Translations under genes and position numbers: made by a program
Notes under the pieces: model-generated
What the model saw: only the letters and a program-made list of their open reading frames with translations
Told to the model about the DNA's origin: nothing
Database searches by the model: none
Source: Anisakis pegreffii
Lineage: Eukaryota > Nematoda > Chromadorea > Rhabditida > Anisakidae
NCBI GenBank assembly: GCA_035041965.1
Contig: JAPYMA010003045.1
Location: 1-64,000 of the forward strand
Direction of reading: 5' to 3'
Length of the DNA: 64,000 bases
In this document: in pieces, positions 24,686 through 38,700 of the stretch
Numbering within the stretch: position 1 is the first letter of the stretch
Layout: every line of letters begins with the position of its first letter

Positions 24686-27600
24686 ATTTATTCAGCCGTT
24701 TTCATTCGACAACATTATCTCAAATATCATTCAGTTGTTTTCAGTATGACTTTTATGATTATGTACCACTATACTGACTGTTGTTGTCGATAGCGCCGTT
24801 GTTATTTTCGCTCTTGTACGTATGTATACCATTATCAGAACTACTGTATGATTTTGCCGTATTAGTGACGCTCCACTTTAAAATCCTTATTTTTAAACAG
24901 TGTTCGTCGGGAGATGGGTTTGCCAAGAGAGAGCAATTCTCTGACATTTTTTGCTCTCAGACTTTTTTGTCATGTTACCCTCTGGACAAACTCCTTCCCG
25001 CAAACCCGCTGTCCGCTTAGCCAATTTCCTGCCCGTCCCATTTGTTGGATCCCATCCCGGCCGCTCTGCTCCTCAACGGGATCCCCATCAGCCAAGAAGT
25101 TGCTCTGCGACGAACACCGCTTTAAGTGCTGATTGTTGATTTATAGTCCAGATTTGATAAAATCTCATTCACAGTCTGACCAAAATGTGACTCATCAAAC
25201 TGGCTGTCTAATACGTGTGTTTCAAGAAGCATGTGATAATATTGAAGCTTGTCTGTTGTTGTCATTGCTGAGATTGATCCATCGTATGTAATATTCGTGC
25301 CGTAATTCACCGTTGATTCAGCAGCAAGTTCTTGTTTTGCCTATTTATTCGCCATATCGTTTTGTGCTCTGTGACATTTTGTTCGTTCGTTGATGATCAA
25401 ATAATGTCGCCGTTACAATACCTAATACACATAATTCATTCGGCGTATTCTATTCATTATTTGATGGTCATCGAATTGTTTGATTGTATTTCGATCATTC
25501 CGAAATCTTTTATTTTTTTTCTTCTTTACAGTAAAAAAAACTTCGTTTTTCGAAAGTTTCGTTTATGCAATTCGTCTGCTGAAACCACCACAAAGCAATC
25601 ATTTCTTCATGCTATGATTGACGTCCTGCTGGCACAAAGATTGAAAGGTGACCTCAGAAGATGTTCGATATTCTAAATAAGATGATTGGAAAGAATCCAG
25701 TAACACAGCTTCTGTTATTCTTGTTAGTTGGTTGGAATATAATTGGTGTTTGCAGGGATCATTGAAAAGCGATCCAGAGAAAACTACTGGGATTTGATAA
25801 AACTGCATTTCGTACAGTTTTGGCAATATTCTCATCTTGAATCATCCCTAGCTCATTCACATGCAGCAATATTTTTCATTTACCACCCAAACGGTAACGA
25901 AATGATGCATCATTATAAAACGGATCCAGCTCGGCTTTCGTTTAACAAAAAATTGAGCAAGAATTTCATGATGTTATCACTCTTGCTTCCTAATTAATCA
26001 TCGCCATTACTTTGTCTTCCATTTATTATGCTTCATCAATTTCACATCTATGCTTAAGATATGCCTTCGAACAATGCAAGTTCGTCAGCATGCATTAAAA
26101 AACGCGACAGAAATGGGAATCATTCTCGGTGTTGGAGATACTTCCTTTTCAAAAATGAGATTGGACTGCAGAATATAAATTGTGCGGTGGAATTAAAACA
26201 GCAAAAAAAATCGTTCACGAAAGGACTACTTGTATATTCAAAGTTGAAGCGCAATATAATATTCTGCAACGAAATAAGTGCTCTGAAGGCCAGAAGAGAC
26301 CCACTGACTACCAAATACCTCGAACATAATCCTGCACTAACTATAAGTGCTGATTCACTGATAGTGAGTGGAATGATCGTCAGGCTTCGCTCAGCTGATG
26401 GTTAGGGCTTTAATACTGTCGCGAAATGGAATGAGTGATTCAACAATCATCACCCCAATTTTCTCAGAGCTTGTTTCAAATTTCCTCTGAATTATATCCT
26501 TTGAATCTTTTGTTAGTATAACAGTCTTAATCCCACTTTTGTTACGGTGATAATGATCATTCCTTCTGTTGACGATTCTATTCCAAGATTTTTTATTATT
26601 TATAATATGAGGATTCTATTATCTGTATAACACAATTTTAATCTGTTTGAAACATTTGAGAATTTGAAACGGAAATTGGTCAACGAAAATGTTTGGGTTC
26701 CTTTCATCCCATATCTAAGCAACTGAAAGTTAATTCGTAGAAGGTATTAACAGAAAAGTTAAAATATTGTTGCAGCGAATTAAATTGTTGACGTTAGATC
26801 TGAATTATACTAATCTTGAAATGCTGATACCTTGTTTCCGGATTTTAAGATGCTGCGCAAGTTGTTGAATAAATTGTTTGCTAACAATAAGTAATTAAGA
26901 ATTTCTATATTATGAAAGTTGTTGGATCACTGAATTGAAAAACAATCCCAGGATTTAATCGCGTTAGCAGGATTAAAAAATCATCCAGCTTTTGCAGAAA
27001 CTAAATGTAGTTTACATTTTGAAGAGTTATCCAATTACAAATGGAATTTCATAGTTCAATTCATTGGGTGATTTTTCGAACACTCGTTACGTTATCATCA
27101 TGCGAACGCTGGACAAGAAACCAATTTGGAAAGCAATGCAGAGTTCTTCTTCTCTGACTGATCTGCTCCGATGACTGTCAATAGTAACTGAGGCAGGGAG
27201 TTTATGGAATGCGGAATTAATGGATAAACACCAATTCTGGATTGTGAAATTGTCACATTCATTGGTGGTTTCCAAATGAATCGCGAAAAGAAGTTCAAAA
27301 CCATTTCGCGTGTCACTTACAATTGAAGTTCGTTACTAAATTCCATAGCAGAGCTTATCGGCATGTTTATTTATGTATTGTATAGTTCTTCGTAAGATGA
27401 CGACTGGACGGCATACGGATGAGATGCAACGAATTACAATAAAATGAACGTTTGCTTATCGTTGTATTCGCTCGAAAGTAGATGATTTATTTGTGATGAG
27501 CATTTGACCGAACTTAAAATTCGATCATTAACTGTTCAACGAAAACAATTTTGTGTAATAATTGAAATTATATTGTCACACGAGAAGTTGTATTGTATTT

Positions 27601-30600
27601 CATCACTATGATACAACAACAAATAGACGACTTCTCTACCAGTTCTATTGAACAGTTATAAATTTTCACTAATAAAACATTCCCATAACAAAAACACCAC
27701 CACTTCCTATACACATTAACTGTCAACGCCCATTCACAATTTCTCTGCGATATTTTCACATCTACTATCGCACTGTTTGAGTTGGGAATGCCAGTATTCA
27801 ATTATCCAGTTGTTGTATTTATAAGATTTTGATGATGTACTCCTGGAATATGACGAGAGTTTTATCTCATCATCCAGCGTGAAGTTAGCCTGGATATGGT
27901 CTTGTTTCTATTCGTTTTCGACGATTTTGTGTCATCTTGTTTTGATGCGTTGTTAATGTTGAGCCGATTATTGCGGTTGTTTTATGAATATGAAGGCGTG
28001 TAACGGTCAAAACTTATATTTGATTGGTGTATTTTTGTCCGACTTGGTAGCGATCCTTTGTTACATCCTTTTTCATCTTATGAAAAGTTTGTCAAAGAAA
28101 GCATTTAATTCGATTCCGGAGAATGCGTGACTCAACATGTATGCAATTGTATTTCGATGATACTAATTTTGTAAAACCACTTGAACTCTACGAAATCAAT
28201 GTGCTAGACTGGCATCCACCGATCAAAATGAAACTGAATTGCACCATAAAAAAAAATGTCATTTAACCAGTTGAATTAAATTGCGTCGATCCAATTCTTA
28301 TCATTCAGATAACTTAAATTCATCGTTTTTAGATTTACTGCACATTTTGAGATTTTGAAAACCATGACGTGACTGCCTGCATAATTTTGCATGATATGGT
28401 GGGTGACGATAGGTTCCAGGAGGCAGAACAATATACTATAGAATTTGCAATTGTTGTTTGAATTGCATCTGTTCAAATGGCACACCACCAACGTCCACTG
28501 CTTATTCAATCAACATGTATTTTCCGCGGTCATCTAGAAAACAGGTGATGCAAAAATCATCAAAATTATGTTAAATGCAGTAAAATGTCGTGGTCTTATC
28601 CAGTCGAACAAAATCTTTTAACTGTTCCATCGAAAAAATGAAGTATCTACTCATGTAAGGCAAACACGTTAATGAATCGTAATGAAAGGTTTCGTTTGCT
28701 GCGGCGAATGTACGTCGACGAGAAATGTTCATAGGCATGCGATGTGGTATTCACACAATTCATTGCACATAAAACGCGACATTTAACGATGTGTTCGGAT
28801 GGTTTTTTGATTGAATATGCTTCTGTGGTGTTGTTTGGTACGATTCAATTAGAAGTGACTTCCGAACATGGAATTACGAACTTATTTGTGTTAAAAAGAA
28901 AAGAGTGAAGATGTTTTATTACAACAATTCCAAATTACTTACTTGCTATTTTATCCGTCAAAAACGAATTCCACTGTTAAGCAAGCTTGATTATATAGTT
29001 ATGCTAAAGCATTATCAAACATCGTTTTCATTGAGAGTAAACGCACTAAACGATGCTTACTGAGTGTGTAAGTATTCGAAGATGAAGACAATCCTTGTTT
29101 TCATTATAATTGTCTTAAAGATTTAATCACGCAATTCACAAGCTTCATTTCAAAGAGATTTTGAGAGCTTTTATGAACTTACCCGCAACTCAGTGCTGAG
29201 TACAGTAGGTGAGATTCGTTGTGCGCATTGATTTGCGGAAAAGAGATCGTAATGCAGAGTAAGCGAGACGGATCGGTATGCATCTTTTGAAACGCCTCAG
29301 TAACGTTAATTTTGATGTTTACTTTTACGCAGCGAAACATCTTAAATCCAGCCCTGTCTGCATCATGTTCCTCATTCACATTATACTTTTTATTCTACTA
29401 CGTACCGCAACAACTAAGCAACTAAATCAATCGAAATTAATATCCGGTTTTGAGGATCAACTCCTTTTTTCATTCATTCACGCAAACGTTCCATTTTAAA
29501 CATTTCATTTGTAATGCATTGCATTTTCACTTCGTAACTTTTGACACTTCGTTTGACAATGATAAAAGTGATTTTTTTGAAACTTTACTATATCAATCTA
29601 ATGCGATCATTTTCATCATGATCGTCAACAAAATACTTTGAAAGCATTCATGTTAGCATCGTTTAGGCATCTTCTCTTCATATCCCCATTGGTCCATTTT
29701 TGTTTTACTTAGCACTGCGATCCGCAATAAATTCGGAGTTTGGACGGTCTGTGAGAAATTACTAATAGTAAGTTCAAAAGAGGTCTAAGCACGCGATGAA
29801 ATGTGTCATGCCAAGTTTCAGTTTACGCAAACGAAGTGCGCTTGTTGTTCGTATTATACGAATGCTAATCAACGAGTTGCTGAATTCAAATGCTATTCGA
29901 TGAATTCTTTATATTATAATTGCATGTTCATGCCTCATTATTGTTGAATCGCTCACTTGTATTGAATATTACCTTACGCAGGAAAAAAGATGGGAAGCAT
30001 TGACTGTGAACTGGAATTATCATTAAAGAGTAATGGACTTACTCATTACAATCGACTTCTGAATCGGTCATTTGCCAGTCGGATATTTTCCATATCAATT
30101 TTTCGATTGCAATCACAGCTGGGATTTGATTGAGTTTGAACATTAACTTGCGAAAAGGTACCAAAATGAATGCAATTTGATTAGTAAATTATCGCGCATT
30201 AATCGCACACGCTGTTTTGTTCATAAGCGTTGCGTCGATTGTAATGAGCGGTCAATTTTGAAGAGGTTTTCGGTGGAAGGCTCACACGATGAGAGTTCAG
30301 AAATATCTAATCACCATACAGCAAAATGATGCGTATTTTCCGCCGAGAATAATCGTTACCGCGTTGCTGTAGAATGCGATCGCAGGCACTGCAAAACGTC
30401 GTTGTTGGGAGTCTGTTTTGTTTTGGTGGAGCGAAGACACATATTTGTTCAGTGAAATCAAATCGACTATTTCAAGTTGTTTCAAAAACAGTCACGATTT
30501 GTTGATAATTGCTGCAAGCAAAATCACCTCGTAAATCTCAGATCTGATGAAGTGTTCGATTCTCGAAAACACATTCGCATTTCCGTATAAAACTGATTCA

Positions 30601-32939
30601 TTCAGCTGTTGAGCTACTTATTTGACTTATTGTAAAACGAAAAGTTCACTGAATCATAAAATCGTAAAACGTTAAATAAAAAGAGTTGAAACGAAAAAGA
30701 ATTTAAACGTAGAATTTGAATCTGAACTGGAACCAAACTTTCAATTTTGAATCAATTTTAAACAAGAAATTGATGATTAAGGTAAAATTGGCTAATTCAC
30801 ACAAAATACTAATTCACATAACTCTAAGTTGAGACTTGAGATCTGCGAAAATCGTACGCATACATATCTACTGATTTTATCCGTACTCATTTTTTGCCGA
30901 CTTTTGCAGAAGGATTGCACAGATCGCTTTCCATGTGCTGCTCCATCCACTTATCGTCAATGAACATTCCTGACGCAATATACATTCTTGTTGAGTTACC
31001 TGAATGCGCTTGAATTGAACGTTGGTTTGATCACTTTCAAGTGGATGCAACGAATCACGAATGACAATCGTTGTGCGTTAATTCAAGTGCCGACTTTATC
31101 CCAGATAGTTTTTCGGCAGAACTGCGAAAAGCAAATTGGTATTAGAAATACTCAGAAACGCTTCGATATGAATGAGCTGCGAAAACCACTTCGATTTAAG
31201 AAATATTCAGAAATAGCATGAATGTGAACGCCAACGAACACGTCCTATTACACACCTTATATTCGTGTCCGATGAAAAGTACTCTTTTCAAATTGCAATA
31301 CCTTAACATGAAACAATACCAGCTGATATGTTTCGATCTAAGCGTTTGACTGATTTCTTCTCACTTCATTGCACAACTCCCTTCCGCAGGTTTCTTTTCA
31401 TTGCTCACTTATTCTGGAGAACAAAAGTCTTCCTTACTTCAACGTAACCATTACATCTGTCGTTTGTTCTGTCAGGCAAAAAGTATTCTCATTTTCATCA
31501 GAAGTTTTTTGTACCATAAAATACTGAGTATGATACTCTAGTGATCAGCATGCTGAACTCATTGGAACGCACTTTTGAGAATCACTTCGAAATTTACGAC
31601 AGATAAACACGTGAATACCAACAAAAACTATCTGAATTTTGGGTTCGTTGGAAGAACTTTGATGTTAATTCGGAAAAATGTATGAGAAAATCATTTCTCT
31701 AAATTCGAAATGCGATTTCTTCCCGGCGAAGAGACTCCTCAAAATAAACTTTGGAATCGAGAAGTTTCGAAAAAATTATTTGAGCTTTCTCGTATACTCT
31801 CTCGCAGTTGCATTTTCATGTCTTCGATGATTCTTAAACTTTAATGAAAATGTATTTCATTTGAACTTTTCCTTTGATTGATTCTGGCTGGCTGCTTTCA
31901 GCAGAAATTTCACATAGCCCCTTTTCAAGGTAACATCTCTGTTTTCTCAATGAAACTTTTTTTTGATACGACATCGAAAAATCTTGCTAGCAAATCCAGA
32001 TCTCCATTCGGTCAAATTTGCTATTGAAACTTCCGATGTATTCGTCATGGATGCGATCTCACAAATCCATTTCTACGGTAAAGATTCTCATTATTTAAAA
32101 CTAATCTCTCAGATCGGGACGCAGTAAAAGTATGAAAATCTTCCGCAGTTTGAATCTGTAAATGATCTCAAACGCAAAACAAATCGTTGAGGAATTCAGT
32201 TTGAAAGTTCAGCGATTGAAGTCGGACTTAATGCTGCATTCCAGATAACAATTGATTTATGACAACAAACCTCCAATTAACGCCTCGATTCAGTGCAACG
32301 AATGCACATCGCCCCTCCACATCTCATACTCTCGTAAACAGTGGTGCTGCTTTAAACCAGTTCGAGAATGACTCATATTTTCAACTTGTTGTGATAGCAA
32401 TGCAAGCACTATGGAAAACAGCACATTCCAATCGTTTATTTGATCGTTGACACTGCAATTGGCTTCAGTTCATTTCGGGAAATATTAACAAATAGCACTG
32501 CTCAGCTGATGATGATTTGCACACGCAATTGAACGGCTATTAAAACAAAACGACGTGATGAATGCTTGAAATACATTTAGAAGTATTTCGCAAAAAAGTC
32601 TCTTCATATCTGTTACGTGAATAGTCGATTCGCGCATTCATTGACAAGAAGATATTGCAATATTGTAACACATTTCAGTATTTCATTTTTCCTTCATTCA
32701 CATTAGCTCACGACATTTTATCCTGAAAACGGACGTTATTTCCGTTCCGTAATGGAGTGCATTCATGCATAGGACATACTCTTAAGATGAGCCCATAGTC
32801 AGTAACATGCAGAAGATTAAGCACGTCTCCTCGCTTATGTGGGAAGAGCTTTCAAACATTAGGTCATTAAGTGGTTTTGCGAAGATCATCATTTCCTCGG
32901 AAACAGCTGCAATACTGTGCATAATTTAGCTTTCTTCCG
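24686..32939. other. Long region without recognisable genes
   Basis: About 8 kb of mostly AT-rich sequence. The open frames (for example near 25743, 26061 and 30988 on +, and 27568 and 30297 on -) are short, match no family I know and have no consistent splice partners. A GC-richer segment lies at about 24985-25120, with GGATCC in two places. A stretch at 30908-30961 begins after a TTTTGCAG acceptor and reads KDCTDRFPCAAPSTYRQ before a stop; it could be an isolated exon, but nothing joins it. Confidence 0.4.
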
Positions 32940-33523
32940 ATGCCAGTGAAGTTTCCAAGTTTAGTCTCCTTTCGATGTATTTATTGGCGAAATGAGGAAA
33001 TGAATTCCATAGGAAGAATTGAACTTGAAACACCAAAGAGACTTCACTTGATTTTGACTCATTTAATTTTCACGCTTGCTTTTGTGATGCAAGTAAAGAT
33101 CGTGAGTAACAATTTGATTTTTTGTTTTGTCGTATCGAATTATCTTTTGATAATTCAATTAGCTATCATTAAAACGATTCAATAATTGTATGAGATGTCG
33201 AAATAAAAAATAGTGGCGACAAAGAACATTGCTGGTCGATAATTGTTCAGAGAATTGACGAATTGTCGCAAATTCTGCGAATAATCTGAGCAATCTGCAA
33301 ATTTATATTTATTAGCATTTATTTTTAATTGTTCGTTTAGCTTCAAATAGAAGGAGTCACAGTTGAGACGGAACGTTTAGAAAACAATATAGATGCATGC
33401 GAAGGAATATGGATTGTTACTGGTGACACTGAGAATGGCTCAACTGAGATTTCATTGTTGTTGACATACGTTTTCATCATGCTCTTCTTCTTCAGAAATC
33501 AAAAGTTCAGGCATTCTCAATAA
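32940..33523 (+). CDS. Possible small membrane protein, two exons
   Basis: I do not recognise this gene. Exon 1 (32940-33092) ends at a CAA|GTAAAG donor in phase 0. Exon 2 (33341-33523) begins after a GTTTAG acceptor, also in phase 0. The joined product has 111 residues from the ATG at 32940, or 91 if it starts at the later in-frame ATG (MNSIGRIE). Near the end of exon 1 is a hydrophobic stretch (LHLILTHLIFTLAFVMQ) that could be a signal sequence. It is followed by an acidic segment with one cysteine (VETERLENNIDACEG) and a C-terminal hydrophobic stretch (SLLLTYVFIMLFFF) with a basic tail. The phase agreement and acidic composition argue for coding; the lack of any homologue argues for caution. 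Confidence 0.35.
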
Positions 33524-33611
33524 CATCTCAAAAACAGTTCGACCATCGTTGACTTTTCACTTCACAAAATTCAAAGATGTGCTAAATAAATATAATTGAA
33601 CGATAAACGTT

Positions 33612-34116
33612 TTAAGCACAAAAATTTCGGTCCATCCAAGCAGTTTCACGAAGAATTTTTTTTTCTTCTTCTGCACTGAAATTGCTCTCGATACCAGACG
33701 TTCATCTTATTTCCTCACATCAGTTTCTTTTCCTCTAATCATATTCACAACATTTTTTCCCATAATATTCAGCAGTCTGTCGATATCCGTGAAATTCGCT
33801 GCATTAATCAAATGTAGCAACTGTTCGTTGTTTACATCCAATAAGTTTCGATCCCACCTGTCCAATTGTTCGTATTTCTTTGTTTCATTCTCATCCCCAT
33901 CCAACAGTTCATCGCAATGATGCTCACACCGTTCGACCATTTTTTGTGGTGAATACGAATCGACAGCACTCAGAGGTATCCGATGCGAGCACATCCATCG
34001 CCACTGCTCAACTTCTCGAGCATTCTATTCGATAGTCTCATTGCTTCACGCGTCGTGTGCAATTTGACACCGTCAAAAGATTGTAGTGCAATCGTAGTGC
34101 AATGAAACGAATTCAT
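33612..34116 (-). pseudogene. SKP1-like (SKR) intronless copy with frame breaks
   Basis: SKP1 links F-box proteins to cullin 1 in SCF ubiquitin ligases. Read on the - strand from an ATG at 34116, the frame gives LQSFDGVKLHTTREAMRLSN, like the SKP1 N-terminus (LQSSDGEIFEVDVEIAKQS). Near 33990 the match moves to another frame, which continues with the POZ and helical region. There WDRNLLDVNNEQLLHLINAA matches [20 protein letters not shown], and KNVVNMIRGK matches KTVANMIKGK. That frame stops at 33707. The SKP1 C-terminal helix resumes in a third frame (NFSAEEEKKILRETAWMD, like DFTEEEEAQVRKENQWCEE) to a stop at 33612. There are no introns across the coding length. Two frame breaks and a premature stop point to a decayed retrocopy or a diverged SKR family member. 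Assembly indels are the alternative. Confidence 0.7.
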
Positions 34117-35227
34117 TAGCACACGACGATGAAGCAGCACTCATTGTTAGACTCTGAGTAGATATCAAATGACCCAAATATGGGGCATGAAACCTGCGTT
34201 AGGAGCGCAAATTTTGAAAGTTGATCTGTTTGAATAAGCAAATGACAAGCTGCAATTCACGCTGTCTTTCGCTACACAGGTGCTCAAACGCATATACTCA
34301 CAAAATTCATGGCGCATCCACCTGACAATTATAATCACTATAGTGTATTTATGAATCAAAACTTCATCCTGTTATATGATCGTTTCTTATTCGCTGTTTG
34401 ATACTCTTGAACCTTATCTACCGATTCGCATTCCCCATCATATCCTCGGAATGGGCGTTGTTGTCCGAAATACGAACCAAATTTTATCAAAGATTTTAAA
34501 TTCAAATGAGTATTTGGATTTTTTTTGGGAAGGAATCCTTTTGAAAAAGAAGGAATAATGGGAATCGCAAGGTCACTTTACTACTTTTCAAGTTGATCGT
34601 TCAGCCAATGATGAATCGTGATTTTGATTTCTCAACCGACTCACCCGATGCTATTGTTACGAAAAAACTAAAAAATGTTTCCACACACGATTACCGTGGA
34701 GCATTTTGTTGCGTATTGCGAGATGATTCATTTAAACAATTGTTATTCGTAACGAAATTTTTCCGTCGTTACATGTTCCGCTGATTCGTAATTTCGTATA
34801 TGACTGAATACAGCAGGAATGTAGCGTTTTGGAATGAATGCTTGATCTGATATGGCACTTTGAATGGAACCAGAATTTCGGTATGCAACTTGTTGCGTTT
34901 CATTATCATTATTATGCACAGTCACTGATTACATCGCATCATCTTGCGGTGTTGTCAGGTAAAATAATATTATTTTGAAATGCCATCCAATTCATTGAAG
35001 TTCTGAAGGGAGACCAAAATTATTGCTAAACCAAATTTAATAAAATTGCAATTTTCTCGACTGGTGTTCTTAATTTCCCAATTGCTATTGATATAGCATC
35101 TGCAACACAGATCCATCAAAACGTTGAATCGAATGGTTGCTTATAAAATTAAAAACAACAAATTAATTCTGTCGCATTTCTTACGTTTTGGTTACAGTCA
35201 AGCGAAATTTTATTTATAGAAATTTGT

Positions 35228-35789
35228 TTACTTATTGCCGATGTTATAACGATAAATCATCGGTGGTTTTGTATGTCCATTTTGTTCATCTATAAATGGA
35301 ACATTTTTGGGTGGAGTGCTAAACTGTGTTGGAAATTGCTGATTCATTTTAGACAGTATTATTGAAGAGAAATTCCAATCAAGTTTCCTTCTAAGTGAAC
35401 TTGAAATTGGTCTTTTTAGGTTACTGAGCAATTTTTTGGTATTTATACACCGATGTTTTTACGTGAATCAATATCGCATGTGAGTGGATTGTTGTACAGA
35501 CACCCGACAAAGCAGGAGCTATAAAAATCAGTAAAAGGATATGAGGGGCTACTCCAGCTGTAGCCTGAAGTAGTGCTTGTTCAAGCGATGCAGAAACACT
35601 TTCATAATTGCTCTTCGTCTTGGCTATTGAAGTTGCGATTGATAAGTGAATAAATATGCAACTATTAATAGTACGATTGAATGAATGCGAAAAAAAGGAA
35701 GGAACTGCATCTTTTTGTACGTACATGAGAATGTCCAAAGTCTGTTGCGCATCACAAGATCGATTGATTTCGATGTCTTCTTTCATCAT
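35228..35789 (-). CDS. Serpentine (7TM) receptor-like gene, C-terminal part
   Basis: Two - strand frames can be joined by a 49-bp GT-AG intron (exon 1 to 35449, exon 2 35399-35228) without a phase conflict. Exon 1 holds two hydrophobic stretches. The second, ATAGVAPHILLLIFIAPALS followed by GVCTTIHSHAILIHVKTS, resembles the TM6-TM7 end of nematode chemoreceptor families such as Srh/Str/Sri, where TM7 is followed by a short basic tail. Exon 2 supplies a polar tail (SLRRKLDWNFSS to YRYNIGNK) with no membrane segment. I could not find earlier transmembrane exons upstream on this strand, so it may be a fragment. The family assignment is tentative. Confidence 0.35.
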
Positions 35790-38700
35790 GCCGAATGAAT
35801 TCGATTATTGTTACGATTGCATTTTTTAAACTGCAGTTCAACAGTTCAATTTTTCGCTATCCTACGAATTGTCATCTCAAGAGTGCTCAACTGCTGAGGT
35901 ATTATTCAGTTTTTTTTTGTCAGAGTTCGTTACTTAAAAATGTACAACTGACTAGTAGTAGTAACAGTATTGAGCTGTTCAAGACAGCTGCTGAAAATGC
36001 ACTCGGTTGAATGAAACGTTACGGTTGTGTTTCAGTGCATCCCTTCGATTACTCATGAAATTTCTAATGTACTTTTTGAGTGACTTGGCTCATTGTTAGT
36101 CCGGTTTTTGCACTTCTAATTTTGTGATAAATATTTTAATGGTCGTTCGAGAAATCAGTTTTTCTCGATGCTTTCTAGACATTCACTTTTTTGCATCGTT
36201 CTTCTCTTTTGTTCTAAATGAATATCGTTCAGATCAGATGTGTCATTTGTTGTTTAACCTTTTCTACGTCTGCATAATATTCACAATCAGCAAAATTTTA
36301 TAAATGATTCTCAACAAGATGGCGCGATTGCTCAAATTAATCATTCAACCGAATGACGCAAGTGCTCAAGATTTGTTCAGATTCACTTAGCTGCAAAACA
36401 ACTGAATAATTAATTGTTTCAATGGAACCAACCCTTTGTAGTTTCTTCGCACTCCTCATGTGCGCATCATCACAAAACATTTTTTGAATTAACGCTTCCG
36501 TGAACCGAAGTGAATCATCTATTCGAAGAACGGAGGTGAAAGTGATGAAAAGCCATTTCTAATTGCTGAATTCAAATTACCCTCAAAACTTTCGAAGTAA
36601 TTCTATCGTTTAGATCATGAAGCAGTGAATGTAGTCATTGTAAAGGTAATGAACACCATCGTATTGTTGTAAAATTGTTAAAATTTGAATTTGTAAGGGA
36701 TAAAATTAATGCGAATGCACTCGAAAAACATCACGAAAAATGTTGTGAATTGCGTAATCGTCGGTGATGTGAAAGTATAATTAATGTTCAGCGAAATGTT
36801 AGTTAACGGAAGCTCAGCTCCATTGAATGTCAATTCAGCTTTATTTGCGCTTCGAACAACGTTTGCATAAATGATCAGCTTGGATCGCCTCTTTGGTGAG
36901 TGTTGTATCGTCGAAATTTCTTGCATTCCAAATGTCATGTTTATGTATCGAAAAATTCTTTATTGTCATCCGAAAGGTGTAAAAGTTGTGAAATACATTT
37001 GTTCGTCTTCATCGCTTCACAGAAATAATCAAATAGAATTCTTACAATCATTTTCAATAATCTCACATTTTCATTAACACATTAGTTTAGACTGATCAAT
37101 GCCAACTCATCTCGTATGAAGGCAGATGATCTATAAACATTGCCAACATACTTCCACTCCAATTCAATGCTTATGATTAATTTAGTCTATTCGTGTAATT
37201 TTGTTCGCATTCCGGCTGAATCACTTATGAGCATTAATTTGGATCTAAAATTGTTTATTCATCTTAAAATATGCATTTCTTTCTTGTACGCATATGAGAG
37301 CGAGCAGCATTAATCACGTAACCACGACTGGTCTTGCTCACGCTCACTGTGCACGTATGTAAATAGGTGTTGATGTCAAGTAAATGAAGCGAACTGTATG
37401 CACTCGCGAGATTTTCCACTGAATTCTCTTCGTTACCAATTTTCAAACAACTTCATGGTGACTCTTGTGCATTTGAATCTCATCATGCATCATACACCAT
37501 TTCTGCTGATATTTTGCAAATGCCCTTCATAGGAGCCAATTTCAAGCAATCTCGAAGCGTATTTCTCCAATATCCACCGTTTGTTATCAACTTTTCTCTA
37601 TGTAAGTTTTGTTTAATGAGCAGTGCGAATGCACCTCAACAGAACTATTGTTTGTTGAGCATCAAAATCGATAATGATGGGAATGTTTTGTGAGAAGATC
37701 AATTTTGAAACAACCCAATTTCCGGCTAAAAACACTTCAATAAACTCAACAACACACACGAACGCATCATATCACCATTCACACATTCTATTAACTTCCA
37801 AACATCAGAAGCAAAAGCGAAAATTATTTCATTAAGTTCGATTAACATCAGACCGTCATTCACACGTTAACTTCAAAACACCATGGAAACAGCATCACGA
37901 TTTGAGCATTCACATACCAATTTTTTTTCTGGTAAGTTTGTGAGAAGCATGAATTGTGAGTTTGGATTATTTATCACAGTCTTTCAGTTATTTCTAATGA
38001 GAACAAGTTTCAACAAAACAATAGCCACTCAAGCATTGCTCACAATGAACACATTCTGACACTTTAAAAAGCTTGATTCGCCTCCACTTGAACTTGTCTT
38101 CAGTTGTGAACAGAAGAATGTAACTGGAAAACTCTTGTGACTGGAAAATGCTCTGACGAAGCCGCATCGCTTTAGTATTCATCATTCTTATCAACTCCGA
38201 TTCTGCATTCCAAAAATTCATATCCCAAATATCCCGTTTTTGGGGAGTGCTCAAAATCTCATAAATCTACTTTATTTTCATCCTTGAATATCAACTGAAA
38301 AGCATGATTAATACCCGTATCAGACCGTGATAAACTTTGACAGCCTTTACGAGCCTTTCGAATACCCCAACTATCATTCAGTGAATATGACCATTTTACT
38401 GGAATACTGGAACGTGATTATCAATTCAAAACTGCTTTTCATTGACATCTCCAGTGTTCAGAGCAAAGTGTATTGCTAGTTGAAGAGGATTGATTGAAAG
38501 TAGTGAACTGAAAGTGGTTTAAATAATTGTGGCATTTGTGGGAAATGTTGTTTTTTGAACGTATCGATGATATTTTAAACGTATCAAGAAATATATGTTC
38601 ACATTGTATTGCTTCAAAACTATCGTATGAGCTGGCGCCATTATTCATATTCTATCATTTGCATGCTGAATTCCTCTAGATAACGTATTTTTGTTGTACA

